Shown here: one piece after another, positions 42,129 to 51,589 of the stretch
How the letters are laid out: each line of letters starts with the position of its first letter
Numbering within the stretch: the stretch's first letter is position 1
NCBI GenBank assembly: GCA_937927775.1
Contig: CALBEF010000040.1
Span: 20,957-84,956, forward strand
Direction of reading: 5' to 3'
Source: an uncultured Anaerolineae bacterium
GTDB lineage: Bacteria; Chloroflexota; Anaerolineae; J036; Brachytrichaceae
DNA length: 64,000 nucleotides
Notes under the pieces: model-generated
Database searches by the model: none
What the model was told of the DNA's origin: nothing
What the model saw: only the letters and a program-made list of their open reading frames with translations
Translations under genes and position numbers: made by a program

Positions 42129-44540
42129 ATGGTTGCCCGGCGCGCGCATCTGATCATCCCCATCCGTATTCCCATCCTGCTGGCCATGCTCGGTCTGTTG
42201 ACGGCCCACGCCGCGCGCGCGGCCTGGCTTGGCGATCAGGATTTGTGGTGGGATGAGGGGCTGGCGGTGTGGGCGGTGCGACAGCCGCTCACGCAAACGA
42301 CGCTATGGACAGCCGGCGATGTCCATCCGCCACTCTACTTCTGGCTGCTGTGGGGATGGATGCGGCTGGGCGGCGACACCCCTTTTGCCATGCGCTATCT
42401 GACGCTGGTACTGGGTATGTTGACCGTTGCCGTCAGCTATGTGGCGGGGCGGCGGCTGGGAGGCGCATGGGCCGGCGCGCTGGCAGTCTGGATCACGGGC
42501 CTGTCGCGGTTGATGGTGTGGTGGTCGCAGGAAATGCGCATGTACATGCTGGCGGCCCTGCTGAGTCTTGTTGCGTTGTACTTCACGCTGCGCTTTCTGG
42601 ATGCTGCTCGGCGCCGCCCCGCGCCCCGATATTTATGGCGCGACCTCGCGCTGTATGCGCTGGCGGCCACCGGCGCGATGTACACCGTCTATCTCTCGGC
42701 GGCCAATCTGTTGCTGCTCAGTCTGACTGTGGCGCTGGCCGGCCTGGCTTCCATTCTGGCGCGCCGCTGGCGACAGGCTGCCCTGACGCTCGGCGGTTGG
42801 TTCGTCGCCAATCTGGCCGTCATCGCGCTGGTCATCCCGTGGCTGACGCTGGCATTCGACAGTATGCGAAGCTGGTCGGTGGCCACATCGACCTCGCTGC
42901 TGTTTCCATTTCAGTTGTACGGCGTGCTGCTGGCAACCGGCATCTCGACCGATCTGGATGCCGTGTCATGGACAGCGGCGCTGGCCGGCGGGATGCTCGC
43001 CATAGGGAGCGTGATTGCCTTCGCTGTGCGCATGCGCCGCCCGGCCCCGCCGACTGCGCAATTTCAGCCGGCCTGGTTAGTCGTTGCGTTGCTGGCGCTG
43101 ACCCTGGCGCTGCCCCCGCTCATCCTGTATGCGCTCACCCAACCGGGTCGGATGTTGTTCTACGTGCCGCGCCTGGAAGCGCGTTACTTCGTGCCGTTTG
43201 CGCCGTATCTGCTGACCGGCTTAGGCTGGGTGATTGTCCGCATCGCGCGCGCGCGGCGTTGGGCCGGGGCGATCGTTCTCCTTGTGATAGCCGGCTTATT
43301 CATCTGGAGCCTGCCCCAGTACTACGTCGGGCGTCATCTGAGTGATGGTTATCCGTCCCTCACGCGCACCCTGCGCGCTCATGCGCGGCCCGGCGATGGC
43401 GTGGCGCTCATTTCGGGCAGTCGCTTTCCTTTGTTCCTGTATGAATATGACCGGCGCGGGCTGGGCGGCTATCGCGCGCCGGTCGCGCAAATCCCCCGCG
43501 CGCATCCGATCCTGACGCCGGATACCGTTGAGTCCGAGCTTGCCCCGCTGTTGGGCGAGTTCAGCCGGCTATGGGTGGTGCTGGCCGATGCGCACATGGA
43601 AGACCCCGACGCGCTGGCGCTGCCGTGGTTGCAGGCGCGCCGCGCAACTCTGTTCGATCAGTATTTCAACAGCAATCGTCTGGTGCTGCTCGCTGCCGGG
43701 CCGGAAGATTTAACCCTTGCGCCGGCGGACGCGCGCCCGCAGTTTCGTCTCGCAACCGGCGGCCAAACGCGCGTGTTGGGCTACGACCTGCCGGTTCAGC
43801 GCGCCGTGCCCGGCCAAAGCGTGTATCAGGCGGTCTATGTTCAGCCGGCGGGCGAGCAGACAGCCCAGGTGTCCTGGCGACACGAGAGCGGCCGCGAGAT
43901 GATGCCGCAATCGGTCGCGCTGAGCGCAGCGCCCGGCGGCGTGGCGCGCTTCATTGTGGCCTTGCCCGTCTACTCCGCCACGCCGGCGGGGCCTTATCAA
44001 CTGGCGCTGCGCTGGGCGGATGGGAACACTGTGATGTTGCCGGGGCCGCGCGTGGACGGCACACGCCCCCTGCCTGCGCCGGGGCCACGCACGGAGCAGC
44101 CCGCGCAGGTCGGCCCGTTCGAGCTGCTTGGCTTTGCCGTTGAACCGGCCGGCGGCATTCTGTCGCCGGGCGGAACGTTGACCGTGCGTCTGGACTGGCG
44201 TATTCAACAGCCGCACGATGCGGATGCCATCCGCCAACACTACACGTTCTTTGTCCATCTGCTGGGCGAGCAATTCAACCCGGCCACAAATGGGCCGCTG
44301 TGGGCCGGCCAGGACAGCGAACCGCTCGGCGGCGGCCTGCCCACCACCCAGTGGTGGCCGAACGATGTGATTCGGGATGAGATGACGCTGACGCTGCCCG
44401 ACACACTCCCGCCAGGCGACTACCAGATCGAGATCGGCGCTTACCCCACCGGCGGGGCGGAACGCCTGGCCGTCAGCGGCGCCGGCGCGGATGAAGGCAA
44501 TCGGCGCGTGCTGTTGCAGGTCGCGCTTCGGGCGCGGTAA
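42129..44540 (+). CDS. Family 39-type membrane glycosyltransferase (PMT_2-like)
   Basis: The 803-residue protein begins with a membrane helix. Its first extracytoplasmic loop contains DLWWDEGLAVWAV, the Asp-Glu pair typical of GT39/ArnT-like enzymes that use polyprenyl-phosphate sugars. About 10 helices extend to residue 400. The C-terminal 400 residues are extracytoplasmic with beta-sandwich-like repeats (GGTLTVRLDWRIQQPHDAD, PLPPGDYQIEIGAYPTGG-type). It could glycosylate surface proteins or lipids. ATG 42129 is preferred because the ORF upstream overlaps the divergent PPIase. Confidence 0.85.
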   Translation: MVARRAHLIIPIRIPILLAMLGLLTAHAARAAWLGDQDLWWDEGLAVWAVRQPLTQTTLWTAGDVHPPLYFWLLWGWMRLGGDTPFAMRYLTLVLGMLTVAVSYVAGRRLGGAWAGALAVWITGLSRLMVWWSQEMRMYMLAALLSLVALYFTLRFLDAARRRPAPRYLWRDLALYALAATGAMYTVYLSAANLLLLSLTVALAGLASILARRWRQAALTLGGWFVANLAVIALVIPWLTLAFDSMRSWSVATSTSLLFPFQLYGVLLATGISTDLDAVSWTAALAGGMLAIGSVIAFAVRMRRPAPPTAQFQPAWLVVALLALTLALPPLILYALTQPGRMLFYVPRLEARYFVPFAPYLLTGLGWVIVRIARARRWAGAIVLLVIAGLFIWSLPQYYVGRHLSDGYPSLTRTLRAHARPGDGVALISGSRFPLFLYEYDRRGLGGYRAPVAQIPRAHPILTPDTVESELAPLLGEFSRLWVVLADAHMEDPDALALPWLQARRATLFDQYFNSNRLVLLAAGPEDLTLAPADARPQFRLATGGQTRVLGYDLPVQRAVPGQSVYQAVYVQPAGEQTAQVSWRHESGREMMPQSVALSAAPGGVARFIVALPVYSATPAGPYQLALRWADGNTVMLPGPRVDGTRPLPAPGPRTEQPAQVGPFELLGFAVEPAGGILSPGGTLTVRLDWRIQQPHDADAIRQHYTFFVHLLGEQFNPATNGPLWAGQDSEPLGGGLPTTQWWPNDVIRDEMTLTLPDTLPPGDYQIEIGAYPTGGAERLAVSGAGADEGNRRVLLQVALRAR

Positions 44541-44545
44541 CGCGG

Positions 44546-44580
44546 CACATCCCCGGAATCTTCAAGATTCCGGGGATGTG
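44546..44580. terminator. Bidirectional terminator between GT39-type gene and polA
   Basis: Near-perfect inverted arms CACATCCCCGGAATCTT / AAGATTCCGGGGATGTG lie between convergent genes, 5 bp after the GT39-type stop and 7 bp before the polA stop. Confidence 0.85.
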
Positions 44581-44587
44581 TCTTGCC

Positions 44588-47419
44588 CTACACGACTTCA
44601 TCCCAGTTTGGGCCGGCTGCTACATCGGCCTTCAGCCGCACACTGAGCGGAAAGGCGCTTTCCATCTCACGGCTGAGCAGCGCTTTCACTGCGTCCAGTT
44701 CATTGAGCGGGCATTCAAGCACCAGTTCGTCGTGCACTTGCAGCATCATCCTGGCCTGGTAGTGACCCTGGTTCAGCGCGCGGTGCACGTTAATCATGGC
44801 GATCTTCATGATGTCGGCGGCGGAACCCTGCACGGGGTGATTGATGGCCTCGCGCTCGGCGCGCCGGCGGGCCTGATCGGTAGCGGCCGAGCGCGGAGAT
44901 AGCTCTGGGAAATAGCGCCGCCGGCCCAGCACCGTCTCCACATAGCCCTGCTCGGCGGCTGTGCGTTTGGTGGCGTCGAGCCAGGCGCGCACGCGCGGGA
45001 AACGCTCGAAATACTTGCGGATAAACTCCTGCGCGTCGGCCTGGCTCATGCCGGTGTTCTGCGCGAGCGCAAACGCGCCCATGCCATACGCGATGCCGAA
45101 GTTGATGCGCTTGGCGTAGCTGCGTTGCATCGCGTTGACTGAACTGAGCGGCACATCGTAGATCGCCGCCGCCGTGGTGGCGTGAATGTCCTCGCCGCGC
45201 TCGAAAGCCGCCTTCAGCATCGGGTCATCGGCCAGATGCGCCAGAATGCGCAACTCGACCTGCGAATAGTCGGCGCTGATCAACTGCCAGCCGCGCCGCG
45301 CAATGAACGCCTTGCGCACGCGCCGGCCCATTTCCGTCTTGATCGGTATGTTTTGCAGGTTGGGGTTCGAGGAAGATAGCCGGCCCGTCACCGCGCCGGC
45401 CTGGTTGTAGTCGGTGTGGATGCGCCCGGTTTTGGGATTGATCAGCGCCGGCAGCGCGTCCACGTAAGTGCCTTTCAGCTTGCTCAGTTCGCGGTGTTCC
45501 AGAATGAGCGGGATGATTTCGTGCTTGTCCCTGAGCGAGTCGAGCGCCTCGGCCGCCGTGGAGAACGCCCCGCTGGCCGTGCGCGGCACGCCCTGCGTGG
45601 GCAGCCCCAGCTTGCCGAACAACACATCGGCCAGTTGCTGCGTCGAGTTGATGTTGAAGGCGACGCCGGCGCTGTTGTAGATGCTTTTCTCCAGCTCGCG
45701 CAGGCGGGCGCCGATCTCAGTTGACAACTGGCCCAGATACTTCACATCGACCGTCACGCCGGTCAACTCCATATCGAGCAGCACCGGGATGAGCGGAACC
45801 TCGACTTCATAGAACAGCTTCTCCAGATTGAGTTTGCGCAACTGCGCCGCTAAAACGTCAGCCAGCTTAAATGTGGCAACCGCGTCGGCGGCTGCGTAGG
45901 GCGCGATCTGCGCCAGCGGCACATCGGCCATCGACAACTGGTTCTTGCCCTTGCCGATCAGGTCGGTGATCTCGGTCATCTGCCAGCCGAAGTGCGCAAA
46001 GGCCAGCGCCTTGAGGCCCAGGCCGCGGCCGCCCGGATCGCACAGGAATTGCGCCAGCATGGTGTCGAACACCGGTTTGTCGAATGAGACGCCAGCCTGT
46101 CGCAACGCGCCCAGATCGAACTTGGCGTTGTGGGCGACGAGTTGCGCTTCGGGCCGGCCCATCGCGCGCGCGATCGGCTCGAATTTGGGCGAGGCCGGGT
46201 CAATGTAATAGCCGGCGTTCTGCCCGGCATGGGGCCGGCACGGCACATACCAGCCTTCGCTGTCGTTGACTGCCAGCGACATGCCCACCAGGTCGGCCTG
46301 CAGGGTGTCGAGGGCGGTCGTCTCGGTGTCGAATGCGATGCGCGTCGCGGCATTGAGCTGGGCCAGCAGGGCGCGAAAGGCTTCGTCGCTGTCCACCACG
46401 CGCGAGGTGAAGGGCAATTCTGCGCCGGCAATAACCGGCGGCGCAGCCGGCGCAGACAGGTCGCCGGCCCCGAACATGCTCAATTGCCCCTGCGCCTGAG
46501 GATCGCTCTGGGTCGCACCGCTGGCGGGTTCTGTCGCCGGGATGCGCTTGATCAGGCTGGCGAACTCCAGCTCGCGGAACAACGCCAGCGCGCGCGGATA
46601 GTCCACCTGCGCGCGGCAGGCTTCCCAGTCCACCTGAATCGGCGCGTCGGTGCGGATGGTGACCAGCGTGCGGCTGAGGTATGCCGCGTCCCTGCCGGCC
46701 TCCAGCGCCACGCGGGCGCGCTTCGGGGCGTCATCCAGATGCGCGTACACGCCGTCGAGCGTTTCGTGCTGTTCGAGCAGCGATTGCGCGGTCTTCTCGC
46801 CGACGCCGCGCACGCCGGGCACGTTGTCCGACGTGTCGCCCACCAGCGCCTTGAAGTCGATCAACTGATCGGGGCGCAGTTTGAACCGCTCTTTGACTTT
46901 CGCCTCGTCGTAGAGAATCGTCTGGTCGAAGAAGCGGCCCGATGTCAGCACCTTGACTGCCGGGTTGACCAGTTGCAGCGCGTCGCGGTCGCCGGTGACG
47001 ACGAGCACGTCCATGCCTTCGCCGGCGGCTCGCCGCGCCAGCGTGCCCAGCACATCGTCGGCCTCGAACCCTTCGGCGGTGAAGGTGGCGATGCCCAGCG
47101 CGTTGACCACCTGGGTGATGCGCTTCATTTGCTGCGCCAGCTCGTCCGGCATCTTCTGGCGCGTGCCCTTATAGTCGGCGTAGATGTCGTCGCGGAATGT
47201 CTTGCCCACGTCGAAGGCCACGGCGATGTAATCGGGTTTCTGCTCGTTCCACACCTTCAGCAGCATGTTGGTGAAGGCGTATACGGCGCTGGTCAGCTCT
47301 TTCTGGCCGTCCTCGCGCGTGATCGACAGCGGCGTGTCCTGCATGGCGAAATAGGCGCGGTAGGCCAGCGAGTGGCCGTCGATGAGCATCAGTTTGGGGC
47401 GGGCGGCGGGCTTTGACAT
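44588..47419 (-). CDS. polA: DNA polymerase I
   Basis: The 943-residue enzyme has three domains: 5'-3' exonuclease (about 1-300, DGHSLAYRAYFAM, DDVLGTLARRA), 3'-5' exonuclease (about 345-520) and family A polymerase (about 560-943). The proofreading residues are intact (FDTETTALDT, VAHNAKFDLGAL, YAAADAVATFKL). This is unlike Thermus/Bacillus enzymes that lost this activity. Polymerase motifs are SADYSQVELRILAHL, RSYAKRINFGIAYGM and LQVHDELVLECP. It works in Okazaki-fragment maturation and repair. Confidence 0.97.
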   Translation of the reverse strand: MSKPAARPKLMLIDGHSLAYRAYFAMQDTPLSITREDGQKELTSAVYAFTNMLLKVWNEQKPDYIAVAFDVGKTFRDDIYADYKGTRQKMPDELAQQMKRITQVVNALGIATFTAEGFEADDVLGTLARRAAGEGMDVLVVTGDRDALQLVNPAVKVLTSGRFFDQTILYDEAKVKERFKLRPDQLIDFKALVGDTSDNVPGVRGVGEKTAQSLLEQHETLDGVYAHLDDAPKRARVALEAGRDAAYLSRTLVTIRTDAPIQVDWEACRAQVDYPRALALFRELEFASLIKRIPATEPASGATQSDPQAQGQLSMFGAGDLSAPAAPPVIAGAELPFTSRVVDSDEAFRALLAQLNAATRIAFDTETTALDTLQADLVGMSLAVNDSEGWYVPCRPHAGQNAGYYIDPASPKFEPIARAMGRPEAQLVAHNAKFDLGALRQAGVSFDKPVFDTMLAQFLCDPGGRGLGLKALAFAHFGWQMTEITDLIGKGKNQLSMADVPLAQIAPYAAADAVATFKLADVLAAQLRKLNLEKLFYEVEVPLIPVLLDMELTGVTVDVKYLGQLSTEIGARLRELEKSIYNSAGVAFNINSTQQLADVLFGKLGLPTQGVPRTASGAFSTAAEALDSLRDKHEIIPLILEHRELSKLKGTYVDALPALINPKTGRIHTDYNQAGAVTGRLSSSNPNLQNIPIKTEMGRRVRKAFIARRGWQLISADYSQVELRILAHLADDPMLKAAFERGEDIHATTAAAIYDVPLSSVNAMQRSYAKRINFGIAYGMGAFALAQNTGMSQADAQEFIRKYFERFPRVRAWLDATKRTAAEQGYVETVLGRRRYFPELSPRSAATDQARRRAEREAINHPVQGSAADIMKIAMINVHRALNQGHYQARMMLQVHDELVLECPLNELDAVKALLSREMESAFPLSVRLKADVAAGPNWDEVV

Positions 47420-47675
47420 GCCGGTATCTTAACTCAGCCGGCCGGCGCTCGACACGCATTCTGCTGTCGGGACGGTTTGGGGCAAAGCGGGGCAAGCCTG
47501 GCGGCCCGGCCTGCGGGAGCGCAATGCGGATCACGTTTACGCCCCGGCCCAAAGACAAAGCAGGGCAAGCCCGGCGGCTTGCCCTACAGCTCTACCTGTG
47601 CGCGATGCCGCGCAGGTCTTCGCCAACCCTCAACCTTCAACCTTACCAACCTTGCCAACTTGACCAACTCTCAAC
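47420..47675. repeat. Repeat-rich spacer between polA and proS
   Basis: No gene is supported. The spacer holds a REP-like hairpin AGGGCAAGCC / GGCTTGCCCT (47562-47585), a partial copy near 47485-47505, and a tandem nonamer array at 47623-47680. The polA promoter is expected in the first tens of bases, but no clear -10 is seen. Confidence 0.7.
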
Positions 47676-47680
47676 TCAGT
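47623..47680. repeat. Tandem nonamer array CAACCTTRC (family R6)
   Basis: About six 9-bp units (CAACCTTAC, CAACCTTGC, CAACTTGAC and variants) run up to and just over the proS stop codon. The same family in the other orientation (AAGGTTNGT) fills the hisC-hisB spacer. Confidence 0.8.
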
Positions 47681-49106
47681 ATGCCTTGCCCACCAGGGCC
47701 CGCTCGCGCACCGGCCTGCCGGTGACGGCGCACACCCATTCGCCCTCCGGCTGGTCGAACGGGAAATTGCGGTTGGTGACTTGCAGTTCGTCTTTCAGGC
47801 GCGCGTCCACCGCAGGATCGTCCGTAATCGGCGCCAGCGCCCAGCCGTCCTGTGTGGCTTCCTTCAACTCGTCCCAGGTGCGGACTTCGTGGATGTTGGC
47901 GCGCTGAAAATCCTCGGCCTGTTTGTAGAGCGAGGCGTGGATGTCGTCGAACAGCGTCCGCAGCCGCTCGGCCAGGCCTTCCTGCGGCACGAACGATTTG
48001 CCGGCTTTGCCGGGCATGTCGCGCCGCGCCAGCGCCACGCTGTTGTTGGCGACATCCTTCGGGCCGATTTCGATGCGCGCCGGCACGCCGCGCATCTCCC
48101 AGTCGTTGAACTTGAAGCCGGGCGTCTCGTCGCGGTCGTCCAGTTTGACCCGAATGCCGGCTGCCTTCAGCGTCTGGAAGATGCGTTCGCAGGCCGGCAT
48201 GACGCTGCTCTTCTCGGCGTCATTCCTGAAGATTGGCACAATCACCGCCTGGATCGGCGCGACTTTTGGCGGCAGGCGCAGGCCCTGATCGTCGCCGTGC
48301 ATCATGATCAGCGCGCCCATGAAGCGCCAGCTCAGACCCCACGAGGTCGTCCAGCAATACTTTTCCGTGTTGTCGCGGTCGAGATATTTGATCTCGAAGG
48401 CTTTGGCGAAGTTCTGGCCCAGGTCGTGGCTGGTGGCGGCTTGCAGCGCGCGCTTGTCGCCCATCATGGCTTCGATGGAAGTGGTGTTGATCGCGCCGGC
48501 GAACCGCTCGTTGACGCTCTTGCGCCCCTTGAGGGTGGGCATGGCGCAGTCCTCCACGCCGTGCCGGTGATAGACATCGAGCATCTGCATCACCTCGGCC
48601 CATGCTTCCTCATGCGTGGCATGCGCGGTGTGCCCTTCCTGCCAGTAGAACTCCATCGTGCGCAGAAACGGCTTCGTGCGCTTTTCCCAGCGCACCACGC
48701 TATTCCACAAGTTGATGAGCACCGGCAGATCGCGGTAGCTTTTCACCCATTGCGCGTACATGTGGCCGATGATGGTCTCGCTGGTTGGGCGCACCACCAG
48801 CGGCTCTTCCAGCGTCTCGCCGCCGCCGATGGTGACCACCGCCAGTTCCGGGCTGAAGCCCTCGACATGTCTGGCTTCCTTTTGCAGAAAGCTCATGGGG
48901 ATGAACATGGGAAAGGCGGCGTTGACGTGGCCGGTGTCCTTGAAGCGCCTGTCCAGCAGGTCGCGCATGTTTTCGTACAAAGACCAGCCATAGGGTTTGA
49001 CCACGATGCAGCCGCGCACCGGCGCATAGTCGGCCATGTCGGCCTCGCGGATCACGTCAAGATACCATTGCGAGAAGTCCTGCGAGCGGGGAGTAATCTT
49101 TGCCAT
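47676..49106 (-). CDS. proS: Prolyl-tRNA synthetase, archaeal/eukaryotic-like type 3
   Basis: The 476-residue class II synthetase lacks the bacterial editing insertion and has the type 3 layout. The N-terminal segment is SQDFSQWYLDVIREADMADY. Motif 2 (RWEKRTKPFLRTMEFYWQEGHTAH) and motif 3 (ILMMHGDDQGLRLPPKVAPIQ-type) are followed by an anticodon-binding domain and a C-terminal extension ending in GKAY. It charges tRNA-Pro; a tRNA-Pro(GGG) gene is in this window. Its TGA abuts the R6 repeat array. Confidence 0.96.
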   Translation of the reverse strand: MAKITPRSQDFSQWYLDVIREADMADYAPVRGCIVVKPYGWSLYENMRDLLDRRFKDTGHVNAAFPMFIPMSFLQKEARHVEGFSPELAVVTIGGGETLEEPLVVRPTSETIIGHMYAQWVKSYRDLPVLINLWNSVVRWEKRTKPFLRTMEFYWQEGHTAHATHEEAWAEVMQMLDVYHRHGVEDCAMPTLKGRKSVNERFAGAINTTSIEAMMGDKRALQAATSHDLGQNFAKAFEIKYLDRDNTEKYCWTTSWGLSWRFMGALIMMHGDDQGLRLPPKVAPIQAVIVPIFRNDAEKSSVMPACERIFQTLKAAGIRVKLDDRDETPGFKFNDWEMRGVPARIEIGPKDVANNSVALARRDMPGKAGKSFVPQEGLAERLRTLFDDIHASLYKQAEDFQRANIHEVRTWDELKEATQDGWALAPITDDPAVDARLKDELQVTNRNFPFDQPEGEWVCAVTGRPVRERALVGKAY

Positions 49107-49129
49107 TGTCGCCTTGCTATGGGTGTGGT

Positions 49130-50032
49130 TTATCGCTTCCAGTCGGGGAAGTATTCGTCGCTGGGCGAGTCGAGATCGATGGGCGAACGCGACCGGCCAT
49201 CGGCGGTGGTGATGTGCAGCCGGAAACCTTTGGCCGTATTCACCGTGTAGGCCAGCAGGGTGTCGTCCGGCGACCAGGCCGGCTGCGTTGACGGGATTTG
49301 GTCTTTGGTGAGCGGCGTCACATTGCCGGTGCGCGTGTCCAGCTTGTACAACTCGTACACGCCGGTTGGATCAGCGGCAAAGGCGAGGTAACGGCCATCG
49401 TGCGACCAGGCCGGGAACTGGTAGTTGGCCTGATCGTTGGCGCTGATGCGCTCCACGTCGCCGTCGAGCGTCATCACGTACAACTGGTATGTGCCGGTCT
49501 CGTTGGAGATGTACGCGATGCGCCGGCCATCCGGCGACCAGGCCGGCTGAAGATGGTTGCCTTTTGTCTGCGTCAGCTTGCGCAGTTGCGTGCCGTCGGG
49601 CCGGATGAAGTAGATGTCCTGCTGGCCGGCCTCGCCCGATGAAAACACCAGCGCCCGGCCATCGGGCGACCACGCCGGATGAACAACCGAGCGCATGTTG
49701 GTCAACTGGCGCATGTTTTTGCCCTCGGCGTCCATGGTGAACAGGTGCGACACGCCGTCCTGCTCGATGCTGGCGACGATCTGTGAGCCGTCGGGCGACC
49801 ATTTGCCGCCCAGCACATCGCCCTTCAGGTTGGTCAACTGTCTGCGGTTATAGCCGTCGGCGTCCATCACAAACAGGTTGAAGCTGCCGTTGTCGGAGAC
49901 GCTGGAAAACAACAGCGTGCCCTGCGGTTTCACCCGCGTGACGGGAACGGTGGGCGTGGCCGGCGCGGCGCAACTCGCCAGCAACAACGCGGCGCAGCAC
50001 GCGGCAGTGATGGCAAGCAAGCGCGATTTCAT
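49130..50032 (-). CDS. TolB-like beta-propeller lipoprotein
   Basis: The 300-residue precursor has a signal peptide ending in lipobox LLASC (Cys about residue 19). About six PD40/WD40-like blades follow (GKWSPDGSQIVASIEQD, PAWSPDGRALVFSSGE, PAWSPDGRRIAYISNE, PAWSHDGRYLAFAADP, PAWSPDDTLLAYTVN). It is predicted to sit outside the cell, lipid-anchored. There is no Pal/TolA context. It is a paralogue in architecture of the protein at 4860-6272. M at 50032 is chosen for the signal peptide. Confidence 0.82.
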   Translation of the reverse strand: MKSRLLAITAACCAALLLASCAAPATPTVPVTRVKPQGTLLFSSVSDNGSFNLFVMDADGYNRRQLTNLKGDVLGGKWSPDGSQIVASIEQDGVSHLFTMDAEGKNMRQLTNMRSVVHPAWSPDGRALVFSSGEAGQQDIYFIRPDGTQLRKLTQTKGNHLQPAWSPDGRRIAYISNETGTYQLYVMTLDGDVERISANDQANYQFPAWSHDGRYLAFAADPTGVYELYKLDTRTGNVTPLTKDQIPSTQPAWSPDDTLLAYTVNTAKGFRLHITTADGRSRSPIDLDSPSDEYFPDWKR

Positions 50033-50071
50033 GCCAGCGGTTTCAATTCTCAAGGCTGCAAGGCTTGTGAT

Positions 50072-50077
50072 TATACT
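50072..50077 (+). promoter_or_regulatory. Probable -10 of the M20 peptidase gene
   Basis: TATACT, preceded by TGAT, lies 31 bp upstream of the M20 peptidase ATG. No convincing -35 is seen. Confidence 0.4.
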
Positions 50078-50108
50078 GGCGCGCAACACAAGTGATCCTA
50101 TTCATCCG

Positions 50109-51500
50109 ATGACCGAATCGACCGAACTGAACTGGAACGCAATCGCCGACGAGACCATCCGGCTGCTTCAGGGCCTGATTCGCCTCGACACCTCGAATCC
50201 CCCCGGCAACGAGATGCTGGCTGCGCGGCACATCGCCAACATTCTGCGCGACAACGGCATCGAGCCGGTGGTGATCGAGACCGCGCCCAATCGCGGCAAC
50301 GTCATCGCCCGGCTGAAGGGTGACGGCAGCGCGCAGCCGCTGCTGCTCTACGCGCACACCGATGTCGTGCCGGTTGAGCCGGCGCACTGGACGGTCGATC
50401 CGTTTGGCGGACTGCTGCGCGATGGCTACGTGCATGGCCGGGGCGCGCTGGACATGAAGGGCATTCTGGCGATGCAACTGGCCGTCTTCCTCACCCTGGC
50501 CCGGCAGATGCGCGCCGGCAGCCTGCCGTTGCGCCGCGATGTCATTCTGGCCGCCACCGCCGACGAAGAGAGCGACGCCAATCAGGGCATCGGCATTCTT
50601 GTCGAGCAACATCCTGACCTGCTGCGCGCTGAGTACGCCCTGAGCGAGTTTGGCGGCTACTCGCTGCACCTGGCCGGCAAACGTTTTTACCCCATTCAAA
50701 CCGCCGAGAAAGGCAACGTGTGGATGCGCCTGCGGGCGACCGGCCGGCCAGGGCACGCCAGCGTGCCGCACTATGACAACGCAGTGCTTCACCTGGCGCG
50801 GGCAGTAGATCGCCTCGCGCGGTTGAAACTGCCCATGCGCATGACCGACACCGCGCGCGCGTTTCTGGCCGGCCTGGCCGATGGAATCGGCGGCGCACAG
50901 GCGATCGGGCTGCGGGCGCTGCTCTCGGCTGGCGGCCGGATGGGGTCGGCGCTCATCGACCACGCTGTGCGCGACGCGGGCATGGCCGCCGAGTTGCGCG
51001 CCATCACGCACAACACCGTGACCCCCACCGGCCTGCGCGCCGGCGTGAAAGTCAACGTCATCCCCACCGCCGCCGAAGCCACGCTCGATTGCCGCACATT
51101 GCCCGGTGTCAGTCAGGCTGATCTGGCCCGCGAGCTGCAAGACGCGCTGGGAGAAGAAGCCGGCCGGTTGTCGTTCGAGGTGGACAGCGCCGCGCCTGGC
51201 CTGGAGTTCAAGATCGATACGCCGCTGTTTCGGCTGATTTCCGACACGCTCAGGCAACATGACCCGGAGGGCATCCCCGTTCCGTTCATGCTGACGGGTG
51301 GCACTGACGCCAAACATGTGGCGCGCCTGGGCGCGATTTGCTACGGCTTCTCTCCTATGAAGTTCGGCCCCGGCGAGCGATTCAGCGAGCTGGTGCACGG
51401 GCACGATGAGCGCGTCGCGGTTGCGTCGCTGGCGTGGGGCGTGCGCGTCCTGCACGATGTGGTCAGCGAGTTCTGCCGGTCAGCCACCAACCGCGAATGA
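50109..51500 (+). CDS. M20-family metallopeptidase (ArgE/DapE/acetylase type)
   Basis: The 463-residue di-zinc hydrolase shows the M20 motifs AHTDVVPVEP, HGRGALDMKG, AATADEESDA and GGTDAKH, with a dimerisation domain in the middle (GRPGHASVPH). It probably hydrolyses a dipeptide or an N-acyl amino acid; the precise substrate is not readable. ATG 50109 is chosen because the upstream ORF extension overlaps the divergent lipoprotein gene. The last codons and stop (CGC GAA TGA) lie within the first unit of a decamer repeat array. Confidence 0.9.
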   Translation: MTESTELNWNAIADETIRLLQGLIRLDTSNPPGNEMLAARHIANILRDNGIEPVVIETAPNRGNVIARLKGDGSAQPLLLYAHTDVVPVEPAHWTVDPFGGLLRDGYVHGRGALDMKGILAMQLAVFLTLARQMRAGSLPLRRDVILAATADEESDANQGIGILVEQHPDLLRAEYALSEFGGYSLHLAGKRFYPIQTAEKGNVWMRLRATGRPGHASVPHYDNAVLHLARAVDRLARLKLPMRMTDTARAFLAGLADGIGGAQAIGLRALLSAGGRMGSALIDHAVRDAGMAAELRAITHNTVTPTGLRAGVKVNVIPTAAEATLDCRTLPGVSQADLARELQDALGEEAGRLSFEVDSAAPGLEFKIDTPLFRLISDTLRQHDPEGIPVPFMLTGGTDAKHVARLGAICYGFSPMKFGPGERFSELVHGHDERVAVASLAWGVRVLHDVVSEFCRSATNRE

Positions 51501-51540
51501 ACGCGAATGAACGCGAATGAACGCGAATACACGCGAATGG
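51492..51540. repeat. Tandem decamer array ACGCGAATGA (family R5)
   Basis: About five units of CGCGAATGAA/ACGCGAATAC follow one another. The TGA in the first unit is the stop codon of the M20 peptidase gene, so the array overlaps its 3' end. Confidence 0.85.
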
Positions 51541-51589
51541 AGGCAAGACCGTAGTAAGATTGCGGCGCTTTTCACAGGGCGCCACATCC

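Noticed and set aside
46130-47416. 428-aa plus-strand ORF
   Set aside because: It is antisense to polA, whose domains are fully conserved.
47781-49250. 489-aa plus-strand ORF
   Set aside because: It is antisense to proS with no domain of its own.
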